DNA from: Petroclostridium sp. X23
GTDB lineage: Bacteria; Bacillota; Clostridia; SK-Y3
NCBI RefSeq assembly: GCF_030013905.1
Contig: NZ_CP124862.1
Location: 1,429,051 to 1,493,050 of the forward strand
DNA length: 64,000 bases
Reading direction: 5' to 3'
Shown: positions 30,201 through 39,259 of the stretch, in pieces
How positions within the stretch are numbered: position 1 is the stretch's first letter
How the letters are laid out: the number at the start of each line of letters is the position of its first letter
The notes under the pieces: generated by a model
The model's input: the letters and a program-made list of their open reading frames with translations, nothing else
Databases searched by the model: none
What the model was told of the DNA's origin: nothing
Made by a program: the position numbers and the translations under genes

Positions 30201-31069
30201 GATCTTCCACCGCCGTTTTCTAAATTATCGCTGATTACCCGGTCGCACATTACCCCTGCGATATACTTCCTATACTCCTTACTTGCTCTGATATCGGATA
30301 TAGGAGATATCGAATCCTGTATTATTTTCCTTAGTTCCTTCCCAAGTTCGTCGGTGTATTCTTTTCCCTGCAGGAAGTTTTCTGCCTGCCTAAGCCTTAA
30401 CGGGGTAGGCGCTACCGCTCCCAATACCACTCTTGCTTCCTTAATTTTTCTACCATCTTCAAAGGCTGCTCTTACAACGCCGTTTACGATAGATATTGCC
30501 AATGCATTTCTTTTCCCCACTTTAAAAAACTTTTCCATATCCCACTTGATCTTAGGAATCCGGAATGCTTTTATTAATTCGTCCTTAGCTCTCGCCGTTT
30601 TCTTTGGCCCTATCACAAAATCTTCAATTTTTAATAGACGTTCACCTCGTGGCGATACTAATACAACTTGGGCATCCAGACTGTACAATGCTGCAAGACC
30701 GTCTGCTGCCGGAGACGCTGTCTGAACATTGCCTCCGATGGTCGCCAAGTTCCTTATGATCGGGCTGCCAATATACCCGGAGGCATCCTGCAATACAGGA
30801 AAGTTATCATGTATTACGGAAGATCCTATTATTTCAGAAAAGGATACCGCAGCACCAACGGTGATATCATGGGCTGTTTCCTTAATCTCCGTAAGCTCAG
30901 GGATGTCCTTGATAGATATGACCGCATCCGGTTTCACCAGCTTGGACCGTATTTGTACAAGTAAATCGGTACCACCTGCAATAAGTCCTATATTTTTACC
31001 GGAATTTGATAAAACATCCAGTAAATCGTTTATACTATCACATCTTGCATAATCAAATTTTACAAGCAT
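30197..31069 (-). CDS. Xanthine dehydrogenase family, FAD-binding subunit
   Basis: 290 residues of the CO-dehydrogenase/xanthine-dehydrogenase flavoprotein fold. GLIAGGTDLLVQIRS near residue 30 binds FAD pyrophosphate. YIGSPIIRNLATIGGNVQTASPAADG near 100 is the second FAD motif. The C-terminal CO_deh_flav_C domain starts near 170. First gene of the FAD–FeS–Mo trio. The upstream spacer has a 10-bp-arm palindrome (31103–31126) that may be an operator. Confidence 0.93.
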   Translation of the reverse strand: MLVKFDYARCDSINDLLDVLSNSGKNIGLIAGGTDLLVQIRSKLVKPDAVISIKDIPELTEIKETAHDITVGAAVSFSEIIGSSVIHDNFPVLQDASGYIGSPIIRNLATIGGNVQTASPAADGLAALYSLDAQVVLVSPRGERLLKIEDFVIGPKKTARAKDELIKAFRIPKIKWDMEKFFKVGKRNALAISIVNGVVRAAFEDGRKIKEARVVLGAVAPTPLRLRQAENFLQGKEYTDELGKELRKIIQDSISPISDIRASKEYRKYIAGVMCDRVISDNLENGGGRS

Positions 31070-31102
31070 ATATAGATTTCTCCTTTTATATGAACTGCAC
31101 CA

Positions 31103-31126
31103 TTATTTATACTTACGTATAAATAA
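31103..31126. promoter_or_regulatory. Palindrome upstream of the xanthine-dehydrogenase-type operon
   Basis: TTATTTATAC / GTATAAATAA, perfect 10-bp arms around TTAC, 34 bp before the FAD-subunit start. Adjacent minus-strand TTGATTGACAATCAA is also dyad-symmetric. Candidate operator; no known family consensus recognised. Confidence 0.45.
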
Positions 31127-31146
31127 GTTGATTGTCAATCAAGCTT

Positions 31147-31224
31147 TTGTAGGGGTGGATTCAATATCCTCCCGAACTGGTTATATCTCGTATCCGCGGT
31201 CAGATATGAACTCTACCCCTACAA
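31147..31224. repeat. Second TTGTAGGGG palindromic element
   Basis: Outer arms TTGTAGGGGTGGA and its inverted partner ending CCCCTACAA. The interior is less symmetric than in the 11774–11851 copy. It lies between the FGGY kinase gene and the FAD-subunit gene. Confidence 0.8.
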
Positions 31225-31267
31225 TCAAACATTAGATTTACTATAATTTAGATGTATTCCACTTGTC

Positions 31268-32779
31268 TTAAACCTTGAACATCTCTACCAATGAATCGTA
31301 TAGCATCAAATACTTTTCATACGTCTTTTCATATACGGCGCGGTTTTCTAACCGGGGTTGCAGGCAGTGGCGGAGTGATACCATCTCATTGCATGCCTTT
31401 TCCAAACTCGGATAAATACCTACGGCAGTTCCTGCTAGAATAGCTGCTCCTAGAGAAGCCGCTTCTTCATTTTTCATTGTAAAGACCGATTTTTGTGTAA
31501 CATCCGCTTTGATTTGGTTCCATACCCGGCTTCTTGAACCCCCGCCAAGGGATCTTATTTCTTTCACATCAATCCCCAGCGTATTCAAAACATCGATATT
31601 TCTCTTAACGATACACGCTATGGACTCCATAACGGCCCTTATAAAATAAGGCTTTGTATGATGAAGGGTAAATCCGTAAAAAACACCTTTCGCAAGCGGG
31701 TTTGACTCTGGCGCCATCGCCCCTGCAAGATGGGGCAACATAATAAGACCGTCGGCCCCCGGCGGCACACTGTCTGCTTCTTTACCCATCAAATCATACG
31801 CGTCAAGTCCGGCTATTTGCGCAACCTGCCCTTCACTTTGGCAAAATGCATCCCTGAACCACTTTAGCGTCATGCCGCCTGTCGTAAAGGTATGCGCCAT
31901 GTATGTATCGGGAATAGCATGATAGTGGCAGGGCATCATTCCCTGCGGATCAAAAAACGGTTTATCGACAGTCGCACAGATTGCAAGCGCCGCACCGGTA
32001 TTTTCGGAAATCACTCCGGGTTTGATATTTCCCACCCCGATCGCACCGCATGCCTGATCCAATGCACCGGTGGTAATCATTGTTTCTGAGGACAATCCCA
32101 GTTCGGCAGCGACTTCCGGCAATAGCTGCCCTACCGTTTGACCGGGCTCCATCAGTTCAGGAAGCTGCTGCTCAGAAACACCGAGATAATCCAGCATTTC
32201 TTTCCACCAGGTCTTTTTGATAATATCCCAATATACGGTAGAACAAACCAAAGAGCCTTCACATACGAACTTCCCGGTCATTCTATAAATAAAGTAATCT
32301 TCTATCAACAAATACTTTGCGGCATTTTTATATACTTCCGGATTATTTCTTTTTAACCATAGTATTTTAGATGCAGGCCATGTAGGCACGATTTTAACCT
32401 GACCGGTAATGCGGTACGCATGCTCATGTCCAAATTCATCACCCAAGATATCTGCTTCTTCCTGCGCCCTGTTGTCAAGCCAAACAATCGCATTCATCAA
32501 CGGTTTATGATCGGCACCTAAAGTAATGAGGGTCTCACCCTGGGCAGAAATGCCTAACGCTTTAATGTCTTTAGGACTCACCCCGGACACTGACATAACC
32601 TCTTGTACCCCCGCCTTAAAAGCTTTCCAGTATACTTCCGGATCAAGCTCCACAGCAAGCGCGGTAGGTGTGAGCAACGTATATTCTTGCGTAGATTTTC
32701 CCAATACACTTCCATCCTTGGCAAACAACATTACCTTTATAGCCGTAGTGCCCAGATCCAAACTTAAAATACATTCCAT
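31268..32779 (-). CDS. FGGY-family carbohydrate kinase, xylulokinase-like
   Basis: 503 residues, two-domain ASKHA kinase. LSLDLGTTAIKVMLF at the N-terminus is the phosphate-1 motif. GALDQACGAIGVGN near 240 carries the catalytic Asp. LGGGSRSRVWNQIKADV near 410 is the FGGY C-terminal nucleotide motif. Phosphorylates a sugar or polyol; xylulokinase, gluconokinase-like and other specificities cannot be separated here. The neighbouring cupin and TIM-barrel genes suggest one short pathway. Start ATG after GGGGGAG. Confidence 0.88.
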   Translation of the reverse strand: MECILSLDLGTTAIKVMLFAKDGSVLGKSTQEYTLLTPTALAVELDPEVYWKAFKAGVQEVMSVSGVSPKDIKALGISAQGETLITLGADHKPLMNAIVWLDNRAQEEADILGDEFGHEHAYRITGQVKIVPTWPASKILWLKRNNPEVYKNAAKYLLIEDYFIYRMTGKFVCEGSLVCSTVYWDIIKKTWWKEMLDYLGVSEQQLPELMEPGQTVGQLLPEVAAELGLSSETMITTGALDQACGAIGVGNIKPGVISENTGAALAICATVDKPFFDPQGMMPCHYHAIPDTYMAHTFTTGGMTLKWFRDAFCQSEGQVAQIAGLDAYDLMGKEADSVPPGADGLIMLPHLAGAMAPESNPLAKGVFYGFTLHHTKPYFIRAVMESIACIVKRNIDVLNTLGIDVKEIRSLGGGSRSRVWNQIKADVTQKSVFTMKNEEAASLGAAILAGTAVGIYPSLEKACNEMVSLRHCLQPRLENRAVYEKTYEKYLMLYDSLVEMFKV

Positions 32780-32793
32780 TCCGCTTCTCCCCC

Positions 32794-33129
32794 TTATACC
32801 GGACTAGGTGCGCAGGACCATGTAATAATTGCTTTCTCGGTACCTACATTGGTCAATTCATGCGGCTTTCCTTCAGGAATAATGATAATATCCCCTTCTT
32901 TTAGTTCATAATATTGGTTTTCGCCGGCAATATTCATAATTACGTGACCTCTGCTTACATAAAATATCTCATGGGAATCCGGATGACCGGGATCTATACC
33001 TCCCCGCTGTCCAGGCAGCAGCGTGGAGGTTCCGAAGGTGATCTTGCCTGTCGCAATATATTCACGGCATAACTCTTGCCCGTCAAGAAACACGCGGGCC
33101 TCACTTTCTTTTATTACTTTCGGCTCCAT
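32794..33129 (-). CDS. Cupin-domain protein
   Basis: 111 residues forming one cupin barrel: motif 1 GGIDPGHPDSHEIFYVSRGHV, with H, H and E metal ligands, and motif 2 GDIIIIPEGKPHELTN. Possibly a sugar isomerase/epimerase or a ligand-binding regulator. A longer frame to 33183 would overlap the upstream gene; the ATG at 33129 follows GAGGGGG by 7 nt. It is 14 bp before the kinase. Confidence 0.85.
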   Translation of the reverse strand: MEPKVIKESEARVFLDGQELCREYIATGKITFGTSTLLPGQRGGIDPGHPDSHEIFYVSRGHVIMNIAGENQYYELKEGDIIIIPEGKPHELTNVGTEKAIITWSCAPSPV

Positions 33130-33166
33130 ATTTTTACCCCCTCTATCTTTATCATTTTCAAAAGAA

Positions 33167-33835
33167 TTAACCCATGTACTCAATGACTTTTTCTATCTGC
33201 TCTCTGAAAGAACCGTTTGGTACAAATTTTTTATCGAAGAACGCCGAACCGATAGTAAAACTCCATGGCGCGATTTCTTTCACCTTATCCAACCTGTCAA
33301 AGCTGGAAATGCTTCCTGCTACGCATACAGGAACCTCGGTTTCCTCAACAAACCTTTGTGCCAATTCCTCAGGATTCCCCTGTACATATCTGTAGGCAAG
33401 AATATCGAATCCGCCTACGCCTTTATCAGTCATTTTCTTTGCTTCATCGATGATTTCATCAATGGTTCCTTCTAAGATACTTGGACTTCCACTTACTTTG
33501 CCGCAGAAAGGCAAATACTTTGTAGATGAGTTTTCAAATAATTTAAAGACAGAGTCATAGAAGATTGTACCCATCAGGTAATCAAATCCGCATTCTATCG
33601 CAAGCTTGGCCCCTGCAAGACATTCTTCTTCCGTATATGATACTACCTCCATAAAAGTTGTTTTATTATTTTTCTTCATTTCAGCAACAAGCTCTTTCAT
33701 CTGAGGGATAGGTAAGCCAACATCCTTAAAACCCCAGCATTTCACAGGCAGGTCCTTACATTCATTGAATACTTCCATTGCATTTTTTACTGTTTGATCA
33801 TTATAAGTTAACATGATTATCATTTCCGGTTTCAT
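33167..33835 (-). CDS. TIM-barrel-like protein of unknown function
   Basis: 222 residues from the ATG at 33835 (AGGGGGA, 5 nt). The alternating strand/helix pattern and the C-terminal VCVAGSISSFDRLDKVKE followed by FTIGSAFF look like the phosphate-binding end of a small (beta/alpha)8 barrel such as epimerases and aldolases of the ribulose-phosphate-binding fold. I do not recognise a specific family. Its position before the cupin and FGGY kinase suggests action on a phosphorylated sugar (inference). Confidence 0.7.
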   Translation of the reverse strand: MKPEMIIMLTYNDQTVKNAMEVFNECKDLPVKCWGFKDVGLPIPQMKELVAEMKKNNKTTFMEVVSYTEEECLAGAKLAIECGFDYLMGTIFYDSVFKLFENSSTKYLPFCGKVSGSPSILEGTIDEIIDEAKKMTDKGVGGFDILAYRYVQGNPEELAQRFVEETEVPVCVAGSISSFDRLDKVKEIAPWSFTIGSAFFDKKFVPNGSFREQIEKVIEYMG

Positions 33836-33910
33836 ATTTATCCCCCTATACAATTATGTGTAATTTAATTTATTAAAAATCTGTATCCCAAACAGTGGAA
33901 TATCCGGTAT

Positions 33911-34849
33911 CTATGACCGGTTTCCTTTGGTCTGCAGATGTTCCATAGATCCATAGAAAGCCACCAACTTGTTGAATTCTTCTTTGTCATAAAAATTAAA
34001 TTTACCTTTTCCGAAATCCTTTGCGATTTCAACACAATAACGCACTGCTGCCTCCATATCAATAATGCTGCTCGCTCCCGAGGCAGCACCGGATACAGGG
34101 ATTTCTGTGGTTATTGCTACACCAAGCACCGGCATAGCTACCCCGGCAGGTATCTCACACAGTCCATTCAGATGATGTATATCATCACAAACAGGTGTAA
34201 TGTCCTGCATAGTAATAGGAATCACAATTGCTCTCTTCCCGGTTACACGCTCCATCACATCAATGGCGTCATTGCTTACTTTCAACACCCAACCCGCTTT
34301 TACTGTCGGAGTAATGGCAAAACCATTGTTATTTAGCACCTTGTTCCCTTTTGTCGTTTCTGTCACCAAAGCAGCATCAGCAGTTTCATCAATGATGTTC
34401 TTCTTCAATTCAACAAAATCTACGTAACTGGACATAAAAGGAACAGGATCGTGAGGCATCGTCGGGGCATTCGGACAAATCGTCGTACGTACTACAATAT
34501 CGCCGTCGGTATAGTCCCCATTTTTTTGCATATCCGCAAGCTTAAGCCCGCTGGCAATTGCCACTAAAGCGCCATCGGCATCCGATACGATGCCCGTAAC
34601 CGCAGGCCTGCCTCCTACACCGCCAAGACTCCCCGCAATATTAAGGGTAGGTGCGGTACCTCCCGATGATTTGCCGTTTTTTCCTTTAATGGTTATACTG
34701 ACGAGATCGGTATAACCGCCTTCAGCATATAAACGCTTTGTCGATGCATCTTGGATGCCGCGGTCTTTAAACATCTTGACAATGGTCTCTCCGTCAACAA
34801 ATTTACTATCCAGTACTTCATAAATTTCCATGGTCTGTCTTAAACACAT
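33911..34849 (-). CDS. DUF1177-like protein
   Basis: 312 residues, no membrane segment. Gly-rich SSGGTAPTLNIAGSLGGVGGRPAVTGIVSDADGALVAIASG near residue 60, then acidic and Cys-containing CPNAPTMPHDPVPFM. I associate it with DUF1177, a family of unknown function seen near peptidases, with moderate confidence and from memory only. Start ATG with GGAGGAG upstream. It lies 17 bp after the flavoprotein gene, which follows the M28 peptidase gene, so the three appear to form one unit. Confidence 0.65.
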   Translation of the reverse strand: MCLRQTMEIYEVLDSKFVDGETIVKMFKDRGIQDASTKRLYAEGGYTDLVSITIKGKNGKSSGGTAPTLNIAGSLGGVGGRPAVTGIVSDADGALVAIASGLKLADMQKNGDYTDGDIVVRTTICPNAPTMPHDPVPFMSSYVDFVELKKNIIDETADAALVTETTKGNKVLNNNGFAITPTVKAGWVLKVSNDAIDVMERVTGKRAIVIPITMQDITPVCDDIHHLNGLCEIPAGVAMPVLGVAITTEIPVSGAASGASSIIDMEAAVRYCVEIAKDFGKGKFNFYDKEEFNKLVAFYGSMEHLQTKGNRS

Positions 34850-34866
34850 TTTTATTTTCTCCTCCT

Positions 34867-35586
34867 TTAAGCTTCTTCTTCATTCATTCTCTTTATAAAC
34901 GGGACATATCTCGGATCCTTCTCAAGAACATTTGATAAGGCTGAAACACCCGATTTAAGTATTGCAGCAGTTTCCACTACACGTTTGACCATACTTCGGG
35001 CGGTATCGATAGTAATGGAAGCATCCGGCGTCTGTTCCACCGCTCTGTCTTTCGAAGCCTCCACATCAAAGCGTCCCCCGGTCCAACCTCCTGAACCAAT
35101 ATGAGAACCATCAGGAGCAACCGGTACTGAATTTATGAGTGTTGCATGCAGTATAATGCTCTGCATGGCAAGCTCCTGTCCGCCATATATGCATGCACCT
35201 TGTGTAATAAAGCCGATGGCCTTCATATGCCGCATAGAGGTTACTTCATAATATCCGTAAAAAGAATTATGCAACCTGTCGTAAAAACACTTTAATTGCC
35301 CGGGTATCCCTACCACATAGACCGGACTTGAATAAATAATGCCATCTGCCTTAATCCACATCTCGCGCAGCTCATTAAAGTCATCCTTGAGTATGCACTG
35401 CCCGCCGTTTTCATAGCATTTGAGGCATCCGATACAAGGTCCGATCTTCTTACCTCGCATGCTATAGGTCTGTACCTCAACCGGGAATGGAAGTTCAGAT
35501 ACGCATTCCAATGCTTTTTCAAGTAGATACTGACTGTTTCCTTTACGCGGACTTGCAGATATTGCTAACAGTTTGATTTTTTTCAA
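34867..35586 (-). CDS. Flavodoxin-fold iron-sulfur flavoprotein-like reductase
   Basis: About 239 residues. FMN-binding loop SASPRKGNSQYLLEKAL at the N-terminus, then GPCIGCLKCYENGGQC, the compact Cys cluster of iron-sulfur flavoproteins, and the SSPVYVVGIPGQLKCFYDRL flavin segment. Likely an NAD(P)H- or ferredoxin-linked FMN reductase. A GTG at 35595 has only 1 nt to the GGGGAG site; the TTG at 35586 is better placed, so the start is uncertain by three codons. Confidence 0.8.
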   Translation of the reverse strand: MKKIKLLAISASPRKGNSQYLLEKALECVSELPFPVEVQTYSMRGKKIGPCIGCLKCYENGGQCILKDDFNELREMWIKADGIIYSSPVYVVGIPGQLKCFYDRLHNSFYGYYEVTSMRHMKAIGFITQGACIYGGQELAMQSIILHATLINSVPVAPDGSHIGSGGWTGGRFDVEASKDRAVEQTPDASITIDTARSMVKRVVETAAILKSGVSALSNVLEKDPRYVPFIKRMNEEEA

Positions 35587-35608
35587 ATAAAACACGCTCC
35601 CCTACAGT

Positions 35609-36718
35609 TTAACTGACTAACTCTTTAATCAATGTGTATCCTATTTCTTCTGCTTCACTAAGAATCTTGGTGTCCATTTGATCAACCGTATCATCCGATT
35701 GGTGATACAGTGGAAACGGCAGTGCTACGACTTGAACATTGGGTATATTTTCTTCATTGAATGGCCAGTTGTCGGACGAAGCTTTTGCAGTATCAAGCTT
35801 TATATCATGGGCAATCTTTAAGTTGCTTTCGTTGAGTATATTCATTAAATATTCGCCTTTCCCCATCCCTGCCCGCAAAAAGAAGTTTTCGCCCTTGCCT
35901 ACCATATCAAAATTAACGCAGAATTCGATATGATCTAATAGACCATGCTCCTTAAGAAATTTGACATAATATCTTGAACCCAGTAAACCCGGTTCTTCAC
36001 AACCCATCGCAATAAACGCAATAGTTTTCTTATTCATTTTACCTTCTTCTATAAAACGCTTTGCGATGTTATATACAACTTGTATGCCTGAAGCATTATC
36101 TACCGCTCCCGGCGCATAGAATACCGAATCATAATGAGCACATACGACTACCTGCGGCAGACCTTCTCCCAGTACCCCTATTACATTTCTGGATTGGGAA
36201 GGCACAAAGTGCCCTGAATTGTAGAGACATACCTTTACCTCTTGTCCGCTTTCCAACAAGTCGTCAATTTCTCTTGCATCATCTTTGCCAATGACCGCAC
36301 ATGCTTCCGGCAGTGTGCATTTTCCGCTTGATATAGGTGCTGCCATGCCGTTTGGATTGGCCACAATGCAACCTAACTCAGTATTGTTCTCATCAATGAT
36401 GCTGTATTTTGTCCAATCCATATACCCTGGTATAATATACATCTTACCGATTTTTTTCAGTTTCCCGACAATCCCATTGGGAGGGGTTGACAGTGAATAA
36501 GTATATGGCGCTACTTTTATTTCTTTCTCTACCGGTGCTTTTATCCAAAGCCTCGGCGGCTCATTCATATTCCAATTCAGAAATGTGAATTCCTGCACGT
36601 TTGTATCCAACCCGAGTTTTGTAAACTCACCGGCTAAAAATTCAGCCGCACGGGCTTCTCCTTGCGTTCCTGCCACTCTAGGTCCCATGACTTCCGCTAG
36701 ATGCTTTAATATGTTCAA
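35609..36718 (-). CDS. M28-family zinc aminopeptidase
   Basis: 369 residues without a signal peptide, so probably cytoplasmic. Co-catalytic zinc ligands in order: VCAHYDSV (His), GAVDNASG (bridging Asp), CEEPG (catalytic and ligand Glu), NFDMVGKG (Asp), and the C-terminal LYHQSDDTVD (His). A PA-like insert precedes the catalytic domain. TTG start, 8 nt from AGGAGG. Its place between XdhC and the DUF1177-like gene suggests breakdown of an amide- or peptide-linked substrate. Confidence 0.87.
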   Translation of the reverse strand: MNILKHLAEVMGPRVAGTQGEARAAEFLAGEFTKLGLDTNVQEFTFLNWNMNEPPRLWIKAPVEKEIKVAPYTYSLSTPPNGIVGKLKKIGKMYIIPGYMDWTKYSIIDENNTELGCIVANPNGMAAPISSGKCTLPEACAVIGKDDAREIDDLLESGQEVKVCLYNSGHFVPSQSRNVIGVLGEGLPQVVVCAHYDSVFYAPGAVDNASGIQVVYNIAKRFIEEGKMNKKTIAFIAMGCEEPGLLGSRYYVKFLKEHGLLDHIEFCVNFDMVGKGENFFLRAGMGKGEYLMNILNESNLKIAHDIKLDTAKASSDNWPFNEENIPNVQVVALPFPLYHQSDDTVDQMDTKILSEAEEIGYTLIKELVS

Positions 36719-36784
36719 TATGACTACCTCCTGTTTAATATTGTGTATCCTGCAATGCAGAACTTGTTAATCTTCCTTAGCAAC

Positions 36785-37867
36785 CTACCATGGCTCAATG
36801 ATGACGTCCATTATACCCCCGCAAACCATCCCCTCTTCCTCGGCAACATATCCGGTCATATCTATATGTTTCAACTCCACCGACCTATCCCTGATCACAT
36901 TCATGGCAGCTGTGATCACTTCTCCTTCACTGCAGCCTCCCCCAATGCTTCCTACTGTCCGTCCATCCTGCCATACCAGCATTTTTGCTCCTGCCTTTCT
37001 AGGTACTGAGCCTTTTGTAGCAATCACTGTCACAATGGCTTTTGGTTCTACGTTCTCCTTGCTTAATACCTCCAATACATCGCGGTCATACTCCACCCAG
37101 TTCGTTTTCAGACCGGCATTCGGTGTGTTTTCAAAACCCTTTTGCCTTCTAAAATTTATTACCTGGGCAATAATTGCTACAGCTATTTCCTCAGGAGTAA
37201 CTGCCCCAATATCAATGCCTATGGGTGCATTTACGCTATCCAGTTTCTCCTTTGAAAAACCTTCTTCCAATAGCTGTGCCATTGCACTCCTGACCTTCCG
37301 TTTAGAACCTATCATACCTATATATGCAACATCATGTTCCAATACTTTGCTTAGGCAGTACGAATCATATCTGTGACCTCTTGTTACAATCACCACAAAG
37401 GAGGCTTTATTTAACGTCAATAGCGGAAAGCTTTTTTCAAAACTCTCACAAATTACTTTTTCCGCTTTAGGAAAGCGTTTTGTATTCGCAAAGGAGATCC
37501 TGTCATCAACAAGCGTAATGGAAAAACCAACTGCAGCACCAAATTCAACAAGCGGCTTTGATATATGTCCTCCTCCAAACACGATAAGCTTCGGCTGTGG
37601 TAAATACGGCTCTATCAAGTATTTCTTCTGCCCTATTCCCGGAACATATTGCAAACATCCTGACACAAGCGCATTTCTTATACTTTCTAAAATACTTCCG
37701 TCCACACAATACTTTGAAGCACATTGCTGCAAGTTGTCTTCCGCGAAAAGTATTTTATTATTACTACCGGCATCTATACTATTCGAAGCATCAATATCTG
37801 TAAGCATAACAGCCCTTTTGCCTTCATTAAGAACATCCACCAGCCTTCCATATACGTTTTCACTCAT
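36785..37867 (-). CDS. XdhC/CoxI-family molybdenum-hydroxylase maturation protein
   Basis: 360 residues. XdhC proteins bind the molybdenum cofactor and insert its sulfurated form into xanthine-dehydrogenase-type enzymes. A short N-terminal segment (YGRLVDVLNEGKRAVMLTDID) is followed by a Rossmann domain (KLIVFGGGHISKPLVEFGAAVGFSITLVDDR). A complete XdhC/CoxI domain comes last (KGSVPRKAGAKMLV…GSIGGGCSEGEV…CGG). In classical XdhC that domain is N-terminal, so this is a rearranged form. ATG at 37867 follows GGAGGTG by 7 nt. It is 7 bp from the radical SAM gene. Confidence 0.88.
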   Translation of the reverse strand: MSENVYGRLVDVLNEGKRAVMLTDIDASNSIDAGSNNKILFAEDNLQQCASKYCVDGSILESIRNALVSGCLQYVPGIGQKKYLIEPYLPQPKLIVFGGGHISKPLVEFGAAVGFSITLVDDRISFANTKRFPKAEKVICESFEKSFPLLTLNKASFVVIVTRGHRYDSYCLSKVLEHDVAYIGMIGSKRKVRSAMAQLLEEGFSKEKLDSVNAPIGIDIGAVTPEEIAVAIIAQVINFRRQKGFENTPNAGLKTNWVEYDRDVLEVLSKENVEPKAIVTVIATKGSVPRKAGAKMLVWQDGRTVGSIGGGCSEGEVITAAMNVIRDRSVELKHIDMTGYVAEEEGMVCGGIMDVIIEPW

Positions 37868-37873
37868 CACATA

Positions 37874-39259
37874 TCACCTCCAAGTCCTCCAATCACCACT
37901 ACTTCTATAGAGGCGCTTTCCTTCGATGTTGCTTAAATTGTAAGCACAGAATGGAATAATTCTTCCATCCTTATCCAGCACATGTAAACTACATGCCTTC
38001 AGTCTTTCGAGATCAAGGTTCCAGCAGTCTTGGAATAACATACCCGTAATACTGAACCCATGTGATTTTACCCTGGCAATAAAGTCTTCCCACTCACCAA
38101 ATCCCGAATTACAACATCTTTCATCTGTTCCGGGCACCTGTGTTTCTCTCACCCATCTTCTTGATACAAAACTACGGCTTTTTTCAACAGCAGATCCCAT
38201 GGTTTCTTGCTCGCAGCAGCATTTTTGTTTTGACTGCTGTGTTAGGCTTCTCACATTTCCATCCGGCATCAGTACAAAATCACCGTGAAATCCGCAGTGC
38301 GGATGGTCACACCTTGAAGGAGCAAAATTGCTTGCTTTAAAGACACCTTGGGTTTGTCTTTCTATTTCCCCCAGTAATTCGGGCAAAGTCATACGCCGGC
38401 TGTCAACAGGCTGCTTAGGATACCTACCGAAGTAACTGACAGGTTGAAAATGCACCCCTCTAACATCAGGGATTCTATGGAGACTGTATCTTAATATCTC
38501 ACCTATATTTTCAGAATTGATCCCTGGGATAATGGTAGGTACCAGTACAACCCCCAAATAACATTCACTACAATTCTTAATTGCTGCCTCTTTATCTTTC
38601 AGAAGAGGCCTTCCGCGGAGTTTCTCAAATATTTGATCATTTGTTCCATCAAACTGCATAAATACAACCGATACTCCGGCATCTTTTAGTTTTCTGGCGT
38701 ATCCTGGCTCTTGCCCCAACCGTAATCCGTTTGTATTTAATTGAATAAATTCAAAACCCATATCCCTCGCAAGGCTTACGATCTGCGGCAAATCCTCTCT
38801 TACGGTCGGCTCTCCCCCCGAGATATGCAGAAATGGTTTTCCCCTTTCTGCCAGCATTTCCAACCATCCTTTTATCGTTTCAAAAGATGGGTCTTCGGTT
38901 ATCCCACCGCTATCTGCATAGCAAAAACTACAGTTCTGATTGCATCGGTCTGTAACTTCCAACAGAACACAGCAGGTACGCTGCCTATGCTCCGGACATA
39001 GTCCGCAATCATATGGACATCCTCTATCCACTGCGGCCATAGCATTTTGCTGATATGGGATCAATTTCTCCTTCTTCCATGAAAAGAAACTACTTGCTTC
39101 ATGTCCACGCCAAACGATGGTTGAAAAATCCCCATGCTCCAAACATCTCTTCTTAAGATAAATATCCCTATTTTCTTCCACATACCATGCATCAATCCGT
39201 TCAAGACATACCGGACAAACGCTTTCGGTATGATAAATGACTTTCTCCTGATTATTCAT
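37874..39259 (-). CDS. Radical SAM protein of the molybdenum-hydroxylase accessory set (TrsS-like)
   Basis: 461 residues. Radical SAM cluster CNQNCSFC at C106, C110 and C113 (CX3CX2C), then HISGGEPTVREDLP. The N-terminus has a CPVC pair and a second CPYDCGLC (C81, C85, C88) that also fits CX3CX2C. The C-terminal third has further Cys-rich stretches (KCCCE, CCNSGFGEW). In some relatives one N-terminal Cys is selenocysteine; here it is Cys. Substrate unknown. Start ATG overlaps the previous stop codon by 1 nt (TAATG). Confidence 0.82.
   Translation of the reverse strand: MNNQEKVIYHTESVCPVCLERIDAWYVEENRDIYLKKRCLEHGDFSTIVWRGHEASSFFSWKKEKLIPYQQNAMAAVDRGCPYDCGLCPEHRQRTCCVLLEVTDRCNQNCSFCYADSGGITEDPSFETIKGWLEMLAERGKPFLHISGGEPTVREDLPQIVSLARDMGFEFIQLNTNGLRLGQEPGYARKLKDAGVSVVFMQFDGTNDQIFEKLRGRPLLKDKEAAIKNCSECYLGVVLVPTIIPGINSENIGEILRYSLHRIPDVRGVHFQPVSYFGRYPKQPVDSRRMTLPELLGEIERQTQGVFKASNFAPSRCDHPHCGFHGDFVLMPDGNVRSLTQQSKQKCCCEQETMGSAVEKSRSFVSRRWVRETQVPGTDERCCNSGFGEWEDFIARVKSHGFSITGMLFQDCWNLDLERLKACSLHVLDKDGRIIPFCAYNLSNIEGKRLYRSSGDWRTWR

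Noticed and set aside
33167..33835. Calling the TIM-barrel-like protein a specific KDPG aldolase or epimerase
   Set aside because: The catalytic lysine or metal-site motifs of those families cannot be placed with confidence.
37874..39259. Selenocysteine in the radical SAM protein
   Set aside because: The frame has no internal UGA; the N-terminal motif has Cys (CPVC).
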